From positions 1 to 50,526 of the forward strand of contig CADAKW010000002.1 in the NCBI GenBank assembly GCA_902788645.1: 50,526 nt of DNA, written 5' to 3'. This document shows, piece after piece, positions 8,482-15,899 of this stretch. A model generated the notes under the pieces. That model saw nothing but the letters and a program-made list of their open reading frames with translations, was not told the DNA's origin and ran no database searches. The stretch comes from an uncultured Lachnospiraceae bacterium (GTDB lineage: Bacteria; Bacillota; Clostridia; Lachnospirales; Lachnospiraceae). Each line of letters opens with the position of its first letter. Positions within the stretch are counted from its first letter, which is position 1. The position numbers and the translations under genes are program-made.

Positions 8482-9375
8482 ATGGGTACAACGCAGAGAA
8501 AGAAACATTGGGGAAGTAGAAAAAAAAGATATATGCTCATATGGAGCTGTGTGATATTTGTATGTGCCTCTATGCTGATTTCTTCTATGTGGAGTGGGTG
8601 GAAACGCAGAATGCTTTTTCAGGAGAAGAAGCAGATGGCTGAAATGACGGCTCCTGCCGTTTCGCCGATAGCAACCAAAACACCGGAACCTACAGAACCG
8701 GCGAAAAGTACCCCGAAACCTGTTATCAAAACAGTGGACAAAACAAAGAGTATATATACATTCCTGCAGGGACCCAAATCATGGAACAGAGGGATCGACT
8801 GGTCCGGAGAATGGGGCGAAAGCTATATGGATGGAGGTTCTTTCGGAGGATTTGGCTGTGGCTTGTGCTGTATGGCCAATATTTATTCCTCATTGACAGA
8901 GTATCAGTGTTCTCCGATCGATATGTACCAATATGCCAAAAAACATACCGGATATGGGGGCGGGATGGCGATTGACTGGGGATATATCCGCAGGGGGCTG
9001 ACCTCTTTGGGATTTCGATGTCATGTGGAACGTAAGCAGGAAACATATCATGAGTTTCGTGAGGCAGTTAAGAAATCAAAATGTGCGATCGTGCTGGTTT
9101 CCAGTGCAAATTCAACAGTACACTGGAAGAACACTCCGGGACATTATGTGACGATTTTTGAGTTTGATGAAAAGAACGATAAAGTATTTTTGGCGGATTC
9201 CGGGGATCCGGATCATAACCGTCAATGGATCCATCTGAAAAAGGTGTACCGGTCCTTAAAGACAGCCAGTAACTGGCAGTATCTGGTGGTTCGTGGTTAT
9301 GACCGGAATAAGGACACCTGGCGGCATAAAAAGGCATCCGGTCAGTGGAATCGCCCATCCTATTTGAAGCAATAG
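8482..9375 (+). CDS. Membrane-anchored C39-like cysteine peptidase family protein
   Basis: A 297-residue protein. A basic N-terminus and one membrane segment (about 17-38) are followed by a Thr/Pro/Glu-rich linker (about 55-90) and then a Peptidase_C39_2-type domain. Candidate catalytic residues are C126 in FGCGLCCM (the family's GCG motif), H221 in PGHYVTIFEF and D239 in VFLADSGD. The domain therefore faces outside the cell and may cleave peptides or act on the wall; the substrate is unknown. The start is the ATG after GGAGG (8469-8473), not the out-of-frame ATG four bases earlier. It is probably monocistronic; the next gene is convergent. Confidence 0.8.
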   Translation: MGTTQRKKHWGSRKKRYMLIWSCVIFVCASMLISSMWSGWKRRMLFQEKKQMAEMTAPAVSPIATKTPEPTEPAKSTPKPVIKTVDKTKSIYTFLQGPKSWNRGIDWSGEWGESYMDGGSFGGFGCGLCCMANIYSSLTEYQCSPIDMYQYAKKHTGYGGGMAIDWGYIRRGLTSLGFRCHVERKQETYHEFREAVKKSKCAIVLVSSANSTVHWKNTPGHYVTIFEFDEKNDKVFLADSGDPDHNRQWIHLKKVYRSLKTASNWQYLVVRGYDRNKDTWRHKKASGQWNRPSYLKQ

Positions 9376-9382
9376 GCAGGGG

Positions 9383-9805
9383 TCAGAAGATCCGATAGTG
9401 GGGCAGAGGGATGCCAAGCAGCATATGGCGCATGAAATCAAACAGCAGGATGGCAGGGCCGGAGAGAAGAAACCATAAGGAGCTGTTTAACAGACAGATC
9501 TGACCATGGAGATTAAAGGTGCGTCCGGTATAATCCCAGACATTTAAATGGAGCTGACGGTTTACGACGACCCCCACCAGATATTCTATGGCGGTGATCA
9601 TAAGTCCGCACATCAGCATCTGCAGCAGCAGAGAAAGCTGGGAATGAAAAAGGTGTTCAATGACACCGATCAATAAAAAACATACCCCGGCGGTAAAAAA
9701 CATGGAGATATGGGAGTATCCCCGGTATAAAATTTCAATGCCGCAGTAAAGGAAGCCTCCGGTAAAAAATATAATGGAATATGCCTGAATGGGAGAGAGT
9801 GCCAT
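9383..9805 (-). CDS. CmpB-type integral membrane protein (putative ABC transporter permease family)
   Basis: A 140-residue protein with four or five hydrophobic segments. The C-terminal half matches the ABC_trans_CmpB family: TAIEYLVGVVVNRQLHLNVW, then DYTGRTFNLHGQICL and a final LSGPAILLFDF segment. No enzymatic role is known for this family, and the 'permease' label is historical. The ATG at 9805 (MALSPIQ) with AGAAAGG upstream is preferred; an in-frame GTG at 9829 would add eight residues. It is convergent with the C39-like peptidase gene and divergent from the serine hydrolase gene. Confidence 0.75.
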   Translation of the reverse strand: MALSPIQAYSIIFFTGGFLYCGIEILYRGYSHISMFFTAGVCFLLIGVIEHLFHSQLSLLLQMLMCGLMITAIEYLVGVVVNRQLHLNVWDYTGRTFNLHGQICLLNSSLWFLLSGPAILLFDFMRHMLLGIPLPHYRIF

Positions 9806-9882
9806 ATAAATACCATACCTTTCTAACACAAATGCTTGACAGCATTAGTATGATATTTTTTGTGTTTGTTTATACCTCTCTC

Positions 9883-9912
9883 TTGAAGAAACAGCTGGGA
9901 ATATGTTACACT
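9883..9912 (+). promoter_or_regulatory. Likely promoter for the serine hydrolase gene
   Basis: TTGAAG (9883-9888), an 18-base spacer, and TACACT (9907-9912), 47 bases before the ATG. Confidence 0.5.
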
Positions 9913-9959
9913 ATATCTGTATGTTTTTTGCAGAAAGATGAATCGATAGGAGTATAAAG

Positions 9960-11135
9960 ATGAATTATAATATTTTAAATAAAGCAGACGAAGTGATCAG
10001 AGAAAAGATTGAACAGGACGAGATCAAGGGAGCCAGCTTATGTGTAATACATAAAGGAGATACTGTGTATTTCCGGCAGTTTGGTATGGCTGATACAGAG
10101 CGCAATATCCCCATGACAGAGGATTCCATTTTTCGGTGCTATTCCATGACAAAGCCTGTTACATCAGCGGCTGTCATGGCGGCTGTGGAAAAGGGACTGT
10201 TATCTCTGAGTGATACAGCCGATATGTATCTGCCGGGCTTTTGTGACCAAAAGGTGTTGAAGGATGGAGAGCTGGTGCCGGTGACCAATAAGGTGACGAT
10301 CCAGCATTTGCTCAACATGACGGCAGGTGTGACATATCCGGATGCCAGTTTCCCGGCAGGCACATATATGCAGAAGATGATTGATAAATATTATGCAGAT
10401 CTGGAGGCAGGGAAGCCGACTACGACATATGACCTTGCCAATCTCATCGGTCAGCAGCCTTTGGAGTTTGAGCCGGGAGAGGGATGGAGATATTCTTTCT
10501 GTGCTGACGTGCTGGGAGCGATCCTTGAGGTGGTTACCGGCCAGACATACGGGGAATACTTAAAAAAGACCATATTTGAACCTCTTGGGATGGTAGATAC
10601 AGACTTTTATGTGCCGGAGGAAAAGCTGGACCGTTTTATGGAAAATTATGAGTACAAGCCGGAAAGCGGCAGATTGGAGCCATGCACATGGCAGCATCTG
10701 GGACTTTCCTACATGCATAAAAAGAAACCGGCTTTTGAGTCGGGCGGAGCAGGTCTGGTATCCACCGTGGGAGATTATTCCAAATTTGTACAGATGATGC
10801 TGCATGGAGGATGTTATGGCGGTGTCCGTATTTTAGGACGCAAGACTATTGAGCATATGACCAGAAATCAGCTGACTCCACAGCAGCTGCGGATGTATGA
10901 CTGGGAGTCCCTGAGAGGCTACGGATATGGAGATCTGATGCGGCAGATGATCGACGTGCCGGCTTCATATGGACTTGGCTCAGAGGGGGAGTTTGGCTGG
11001 GATGGCTGGCTTGGATCATATGTAGCCATGGATCCGGCAGAGGATCTGGCGATCATCTATGTGATCCAGAAGTGTGGTGGCAACGGTTACCGTGACGTAC
11101 AGGTGCTTCGTAATATTATCTATAGTGCATTATAA
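9960..11135 (+). CDS. Beta-lactamase-related serine hydrolase (family S12/class C fold)
   Basis: A 391-residue cytoplasmic-looking protein (no signal peptide) of the penicillin-binding-protein-like serine hydrolase group. The nucleophile motif SxxK is S62-M-T-K65. The second motif is Y178-S-F in GWRYSFCADVLGAILE, where classical enzymes have YxN; this replacement is common in EstB-like esterases. The C-terminal FGWDGWLGS segment stands where beta-lactamases have KTG. An esterase or peptidase activity is more likely than antibiotic resistance. AGGAG lies eight bases before the ATG. A small gene and a lytic transglycosylase gene follow closely. Confidence 0.88.
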   Translation: MNYNILNKADEVIREKIEQDEIKGASLCVIHKGDTVYFRQFGMADTERNIPMTEDSIFRCYSMTKPVTSAAVMAAVEKGLLSLSDTADMYLPGFCDQKVLKDGELVPVTNKVTIQHLLNMTAGVTYPDASFPAGTYMQKMIDKYYADLEAGKPTTTYDLANLIGQQPLEFEPGEGWRYSFCADVLGAILEVVTGQTYGEYLKKTIFEPLGMVDTDFYVPEEKLDRFMENYEYKPESGRLEPCTWQHLGLSYMHKKKPAFESGGAGLVSTVGDYSKFVQMMLHGGCYGGVRILGRKTIEHMTRNQLTPQQLRMYDWESLRGYGYGDLMRQMIDVPASYGLGSEGEFGWDGWLGSYVAMDPAEDLAIIYVIQKCGGNGYRDVQVLRNIIYSAL

Positions 11136-11147
11136 TGGAGATTATCT

Positions 11148-11468
11148 ATGGAGATCATACAGGGACAAAAAGCAGTGGTTACACAGGTTCGGACCACATC
11201 AGTATCGACCGGCGGCACAGTGCCGGCAGTATGCCGGGGAGTCAGACAGCCGGGATATCAGCCTTTGCGCTTTCACAGGGTGAAGGATGCGGCAACGAGT
11301 GAGCCCTTTTTGGTTTCGCCGGTGGGAGCGGCAGTGGAGAACAATGAATCCCCGGTTGTGCCGGGAAAGGTTCATACGGAACCGCCCACAGTGAAACAGA
11401 AGAGACTTGGTTCCATGCAGCGGGGAATGACACTGAGAGAGCTTTTTGGACGAGGAGATCATCTGTAA
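11148..11468 (+). CDS. Small hypothetical protein upstream of a lytic transglycosylase
   Basis: A 106-residue, basic, low-complexity protein with no recognisable domain, signal peptide or membrane segment. Its N-terminus is rich in Val/Thr and the tail (QKRLGSMQRGMTLRELFGRGDHL region) is helical. GGAG lies eight bases before the ATG. The gene starts 12 bases after the serine hydrolase stop and ends 24 bases before the lytic transglycosylase ATG, so it sits in a likely three-gene transcript. That context, rather than family evidence, is the reason for calling it. Confidence 0.55.
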   Translation: MEIIQGQKAVVTQVRTTSVSTGGTVPAVCRGVRQPGYQPLRFHRVKDAATSEPFLVSPVGAAVENNESPVVPGKVHTEPPTVKQKRLGSMQRGMTLRELFGRGDHL

Positions 11469-11492
11469 CAGGTAAAGGAGAAAGGTGGCAAT

Positions 11493-12167
11493 ATGGTGGA
11501 TCATATATCACGGCTGGATATTAAGCCTTTGAGGACATATACGGATGGCAGGCAGCGCAAGACGACGCTGACCTCCTTTGAACATGTATTAAAAAATAAA
11601 GAAAGCGGGATCGACACCCATGATGATGCTGACGTGACAACTGCTTTTGCAGATCCGGTCACGGGACAGGCTGTGACATACGAGGATGTGGCTGACAATG
11701 AAAAGACAGTGAAGACAGACACAGTCGGAAGTACATCAGCCAGCGAAAGAACAACGTCAGCGGATTCCATGAAAAAGACAAAATATGATTCATGGTTTAA
11801 GAAGGCATCTGAAAAGTATAATGTTTCAGAAAGTCTCCTGAAGGCCATAGCAAAGGCAGAGTCCAATTTTAATGCCGGCAGCGTATCAAGTGCAGGGGCG
11901 ATGGGTGTGATGCAGCTTATGCCTGCGACAGCAAAGAGTCTGGGAGTGACAGATCCCTATGATGCGGGCCAGAATATTATGGGAGGAGCAAAGTGTATTT
12001 CCCAGAAGCTGAAGGAGTTTAACGGTGATGAGAGGATGGCTCTGGCGGCTTACAATGCCGGCAGCGGAGCAGTGAAACGATACGGAGGCATACCGTCCTA
12101 CTGCAAAACATATGTTAATAAGGTACAGAGCTACAAGAAGGCATATGAGACCGCAGAGTCTGTGTAA
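11493..12167 (+). CDS. Lytic transglycosylase (SLT domain) protein
   Basis: A 224-residue protein with a 95-residue unstructured N-terminus and a C-terminal SLT / lysozyme-like domain (about 100-220) that cleaves the MurNAc-GlcNAc bond of peptidoglycan. The catalytic Glu is E123 in IAKAESNFNAGS. The other family motifs, GAMGVMQLMPATAKSLG and LAAYNAGSGAVKRYGG, are intact. No signal peptide is seen, so export would need a non-classical route, as for several cell-wall hydrolases of this type. AAAGGAGAAAGG precedes the ATG. It lies directly upstream of the HAD phosphatase gene (12-base gap). Confidence 0.9.
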   Translation: MVDHISRLDIKPLRTYTDGRQRKTTLTSFEHVLKNKESGIDTHDDADVTTAFADPVTGQAVTYEDVADNEKTVKTDTVGSTSASERTTSADSMKKTKYDSWFKKASEKYNVSESLLKAIAKAESNFNAGSVSSAGAMGVMQLMPATAKSLGVTDPYDAGQNIMGGAKCISQKLKEFNGDERMALAAYNAGSGAVKRYGGIPSYCKTYVNKVQSYKKAYETAESV

Positions 12168-12179
12168 GGGGAATTAACA

Positions 12180-12812
12180 ATGAAAAAATATATTATCTGG
12201 GACTGGAACGGAACGATTGTGGATGATGTGGGGATCGCATTGGATGCGGTGAACGACATGCTTCGGGAGCAGAAAAGACCAGAGATTACATTGGAGGAGT
12301 ATCGAAGGGCGATGGATACTCCTATTCTTCGTTTTTACGAACATTTTTTTGATATGAAGGAAACTGATTTTGACTGGATCGCAGAACGGTTTCAGAGCTA
12401 TTATGAAAGTCATAAGGGGCAGCTGGATCTTCATGAGGGAGTGAAGGAATTATTGGAGAGCTGCCGGCAGCAGGGCTGTCATCAGATCATTTTGTCATCC
12501 TCTGCTACCAGGATCATCCAATATTATGCAGAGCTTTTTGGAGTGTCCGATTATTTTGAGGCTGTGCTGGGGGCGGATGACCTTTTGGCAGCAGGTAAGA
12601 TTGAACGTGCGGTAGAGTATTTTGAACAAAATAAAATACCAAGAGACGAGACAGTTCTGATCGGAGATTCCGTTCATGATTTTGAAGTGTCTCATACTCT
12701 TGGTATTGATTGTGTGCTGATGAGTGGAGGACATCAGGATCTGCAAAGTCTGCAGGCGTGTGGATGTCCTGTACTCACTTCTCTGCGGGATCATTCCAGC
12801 CTTGGATTCTGA
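12180..12812 (+). CDS. HAD-superfamily phosphatase, phosphoglycolate-phosphatase-like
   Basis: A 210-residue HAD hydrolase with an alpha-helical C1 cap (about 18-80). Motif I is D8-W-N-G-T12: the nucleophilic Asp is present, but the usual second Asp is Asn10, as in a known DWNGT subgroup. Motif II is LSSSAT, and motif IV is IGDSVHDFEVS with the metal-binding Asp pair. The substrate is unknown; Gph-like is only a family guess. The 3' end overlaps the convergent rsmF gene by 38 bases. Confidence 0.85.
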   Translation: MKKYIIWDWNGTIVDDVGIALDAVNDMLREQKRPEITLEEYRRAMDTPILRFYEHFFDMKETDFDWIAERFQSYYESHKGQLDLHEGVKELLESCRQQGCHQIILSSSATRIIQYYAELFGVSDYFEAVLGADDLLAAGKIERAVEYFEQNKIPRDETVLIGDSVHDFEVSHTLGIDCVLMSGGHQDLQSLQACGCPVLTSLRDHSSLGF

Positions 12813-14238
12813 GTCCCTTTGGATAATGATTTTTGAGAATACCGTTCTGGGCTTTGCCCCAGCCAAGGGTACAGCCTTCGTAGCAGACCAGTGACCAGCC
12901 CTTCCATGTGTCCGGACAGGAGATGGTTTCTCCTTTGAGATAACGGCAGGCATCCTCGTAGCTGCAGGATATACTTTGCCTTGCCTCCGATGGACGTAAG
13001 GCTTTGGCCAGTGCATGGGCCGGTTCAAAACGATTTTTTTTCTGTGTTCCCAGGTGAAGACCGCTGCGCAGGATCTTTAAACCGGAAAGGGATGGCACGG
13101 AGAATGGGATCTGATAAAGCTCATCTCCGAAAAACTCCATTCGACCCAGCGCAAGCTCCGGATAAGCGGAAAGCGGGGCCTGAAGATATTGTTCTTTAAA
13201 TTCTTCATAATCGGTAAGATCTATTTCTTTTTGTTTCTTTTTCTTTTTGTTCCGATGGGAGGCAGTAGCCTCGGATGTATGCATTGTTTCTGAAATAGGG
13301 ATCGGTGTGCCGGATTTCTGAAATCTTGCTGCAAAATGTCCCTCACCGCGAAGCTTATGAGGCCAGAGCCGGAGTACCTTTGACGTGATCTCTGCCGGAA
13401 AATCCCCGGATATGCCCTCTGACAGACCTGCCCACTGTGGCAGACCGGCAACGCTCTGTCCCAGAGTGGTATCGTGCCAGTCGATCAGAGTATAGTCAGG
13501 ATGGGTTTCTAAAAACCATTGGACAATGGCTTCGTCCTCATCAGGCGCAAAGGTGCAGGTGGAGTAAACAAGGGTTCCTCCGGGCTGCAGCATCTGGTCG
13601 GCATGATTTAAGATTGTCTTCTGCCGGTCGGCACAAAGAGCTACATTTTCCAGGCTCCATTCCCGGATGGCAGTATCATCCTTGCGGAACATCCCCTCGC
13701 CGGAACAAGGAGCATCCACGACGATACGATGAAAAAACAATGGAAAATGAGATGCCATCCTGTCGGTCGGTTCATTGCATACCAGTGCGTTGGGTATGCC
13801 CATCCTCTCTATATTTTGGGAGAGGATTCTGGCGCGGTTTGGAAATACTTCATTGGAGACCAGAAGGCCGGTGCCATGTAAAAGTGATGCGATATGTGTA
13901 CTCTTGCCACCGGGAGCTGCGCACAGGTCACAGACCAGTTCCCCCGGACGGGGATCCAGAAGGCTTACCACAGACATGGCACTCGGCTCCTGAATATAAT
14001 AAGCACCGCCCTCGTGAAGGGGATGTCTGCCGGGACGATCCTCCGGTGAAACATAATATCCGTCCCTGGCCCAGGGAACCTCTTCTAATGAAAAAGGAAG
14101 ATCAGTACAGTCCTGAAATGGATTACGCCGGAGCCCGTAAGCTCGCGGCGTATCATAGGATTGTAAGAAATCTTCCCACTCTGCTCCAAGGAGAGGCTGC
14201 CTCTCCCGGAGAAAATCAGGTGGTAAAATCTTTGGCAT
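12775..14238 (-). CDS. rsmF: RsmF/RsmB-type rRNA (cytosine-C5) methyltransferase
   Basis: A 487-residue NOL1/NOP2/Sun-family enzyme that methylates C5 of cytosine in 16S rRNA (or tRNA) using S-adenosylmethionine. The SAM-binding segment CDLCAAPGGKSTHIASLL is at 103-120. The two catalytic cysteines are C178 in VDAPCSGEGMF and C228 in VYSTCTFAPDEDE. A C-terminal PUA-like RNA-binding region (about 385-487) includes LHLGTQKKNRFEPAHALA and GWSLVCYEGCTLGWGK. Length and layout fit Gram-positive RsmF. Its tail overlaps the convergent HAD gene. The long plus-strand frames inside it are shadows. Confidence 0.92.
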   Translation of the reverse strand: MPKILPPDFLRERQPLLGAEWEDFLQSYDTPRAYGLRRNPFQDCTDLPFSLEEVPWARDGYYVSPEDRPGRHPLHEGGAYYIQEPSAMSVVSLLDPRPGELVCDLCAAPGGKSTHIASLLHGTGLLVSNEVFPNRARILSQNIERMGIPNALVCNEPTDRMASHFPLFFHRIVVDAPCSGEGMFRKDDTAIREWSLENVALCADRQKTILNHADQMLQPGGTLVYSTCTFAPDEDEAIVQWFLETHPDYTLIDWHDTTLGQSVAGLPQWAGLSEGISGDFPAEITSKVLRLWPHKLRGEGHFAARFQKSGTPIPISETMHTSEATASHRNKKKKKQKEIDLTDYEEFKEQYLQAPLSAYPELALGRMEFFGDELYQIPFSVPSLSGLKILRSGLHLGTQKKNRFEPAHALAKALRPSEARQSISCSYEDACRYLKGETISCPDTWKGWSLVCYEGCTLGWGKAQNGILKNHYPKGLRIQGWNDPAEK

Positions 14239-14252
14239 AATATGTCTCCCTA

Positions 14253-14891
14253 TTAGATCAGATCGATAATATCAATATTGTCACCGGTAATACCAACCTG
14301 TGCTCCGTCTGCTGCCTCGGCGGAGTCCGGATGAGCAATGAGCCATTTGTTTCTTGCCCAGAGATATTTATCGTTATCATTGACAACGGAAATCTTTGGA
14401 GCATCCTCGTTAGTTCCCTTTGGAAGCACGATCACAACGCGGAAGCCCTCTCCCTTTTTGGCACTGCAAGGTGCGTAATGAAGAGTTGTAGCATAAAGCT
14501 CAACACCGGTTCCCTTTGGGCAGAGGAACGCTTCTGTTTTGGAAGAGTCGATCTTGCCGTCTACGATATCCTGCTGTCTTGCAACAAGGAGGATCGCATC
14601 ATCTGCGGCGATATCGATCTCGCTGTCTCGGTGGTATTCAAAACAGTTGAGCTTTGTGTTGGTACCGTTGCAGTAACCGATCTCAATAGGCATACCGCCG
14701 TAGCAGTTGTCACGCAGCTGTGCATAAGCAGGGGTATCCTCAAGCTCTGCAACAGATGGAACATATACTACGCTGTCTTCCGGTTTCGGAGTGTTCGCCT
14801 CTAAACGCTCTAAAAGCAGCTTGTAATCATAGCCGTCTACAACTCGTCCGTAGGTACGGAAAGAATCATCAAATACTGACTGGATCTTCAT
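14253..14891 (-). CDS. DUF4867 family cupin-like protein
   Basis: A 212-residue protein that I match to the DUF4867 family. It has a cupin-like central part, with GYCNGTNTKLNCFEYHRDSE giving a His/Glu pair typical of a metal-binding jelly roll, and LLVARQQDI, ELYATTLHYAPC further on. The biochemical function is unknown; relatives sit near sugar-metabolism genes. The ATG at 14891 has GGAG at the right distance; the longer frame adding MEDYN does not. It ends 15 bases before rsmF on the same strand, so the two are likely co-transcribed. Confidence 0.78.
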   Translation of the reverse strand: MKIQSVFDDSFRTYGRVVDGYDYKLLLERLEANTPKPEDSVVYVPSVAELEDTPAYAQLRDNCYGGMPIEIGYCNGTNTKLNCFEYHRDSEIDIAADDAILLVARQQDIVDGKIDSSKTEAFLCPKGTGVELYATTLHYAPCSAKKGEGFRVVIVLPKGTNEDAPKISVVNDNDKYLWARNKWLIAHPDSAEAADGAQVGITGDNIDIIDLI

Positions 14892-15083
14892 ATTATAGTC
14901 CTCCATTTCTATGCCTGATAGGCAGATTGTTATTTATATAATTGTACCATATTTTTCATGAAGAGGGAATGCTTCTGAGAGAAGTTTACTATTGCCATAT
15001 GAAAGGGATAAAGATATAATAATATAGAATATGCGAAAATAGGTATACTACAGTAGTAGAAAATGAGGAGTGTGACGGCTCAT

Positions 15084-15899
15084 ATGAGAATTGCATTGGG
15101 ACAATTAAATATGGTGTGGGAGGATAAGGGATTGTCTCTGCAAAAAGCGGAAGAGCTGATCAGACAGGCAGCAGCAGGGAAGGCAGATGTGATCTTTTTT
15201 CCCGAGATGTCTCTCACCGGATTCTCCATGAATCTGGACAGGATCGGTGAGCAGAGGGCAGCTTCGGAGTCAGTGGCAGCGATGCAGAAGCTTGCTGTGA
15301 AATATGGGACAGCAGTGGGATTTGGCTGGGCGGCCCTGCCGGAGCCGGGAGATGAGAAGGGAACCAACCGGTTTACCCTGGTGGACAGGGACGGACAAGT
15401 GCTGGGAGAGTATGCCAAGCTGCATCCGTTCCGTTATGGTGGAGAAGCAGATGCGTATCAGGGCGGAAATGAGCTGGTGACAGTACCGTTTTGTGGACAT
15501 GGGATTGGATTATATGTGTGCTATGATCTCCGGTTCCCGGAGATATTCCAGGCAGCATCAGACCGGGCGGATCTGCTGGTGGTCATAGCAGACTGGCCAG
15601 CCTCGCGCAGAGACCACTGGCTGACATTGCTGAGGGCCAGAGCCATTGAAAATCAGGCATATGTGGCAGGCATTAATTGCGTGGGGGATCTGGACGGGCT
15701 GCATTACATCGGAGACAGCACGGTATTTGATCCTATGGGACAGATGCTGGGGACGTTGCATGGACAGGAAGGGCTTGTGGTCTGTGATATCGGAGAGGAT
15801 GCCCGGACACTTCGTGAGAAGTTTCAAATGAAAAGTGACCGCAGAAATGATCTTTATATACAACAATATGAAAAAATAAGGAAGGTACAGAGCTTATGA
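15084..15899 (+). CDS. Carbon-nitrogen hydrolase (nitrilase superfamily, omega-amidase-like)
   Basis: A 271-residue amidase with the complete catalytic triad: E41 in FFPEMSLTG, K112 in GEYAKLHPF and C146 in YVCYDLRFPE. It probably hydrolyses a small-molecule amide such as alpha-ketoglutaramate or a deaminated metabolite; the substrate cannot be read from sequence. The family start MRIALGQLNM was chosen; an in-frame ATG at 15063 would add seven residues and has no better ribosome site. Its stop overlaps the next ATG by four bases (ATGA), marking translational coupling. Confidence 0.9.
   Translation: MRIALGQLNMVWEDKGLSLQKAEELIRQAAAGKADVIFFPEMSLTGFSMNLDRIGEQRAASESVAAMQKLAVKYGTAVGFGWAALPEPGDEKGTNRFTLVDRDGQVLGEYAKLHPFRYGGEADAYQGGNELVTVPFCGHGIGLYVCYDLRFPEIFQAASDRADLLVVIADWPASRRDHWLTLLRARAIENQAYVAGINCVGDLDGLHYIGDSTVFDPMGQMLGTLHGQEGLVVCDIGEDARTLREKFQMKSDRRNDLYIQQYEKIRKVQSL

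Noticed and set aside
9960..11135. Antibiotic-resistance beta-lactamase
   Set aside because: SxxK is present, but YxN reads YSF, the KTG position is occupied by a WLG-type segment, and there is no signal peptide; an esterase-like hydrolase is more likely.
13437..14240. 267-codon open frame on the plus strand
   Set aside because: It is the shadow of rsmF; the product is Arg/His-rich without any motif, whereas the minus frame has all methyltransferase motifs.
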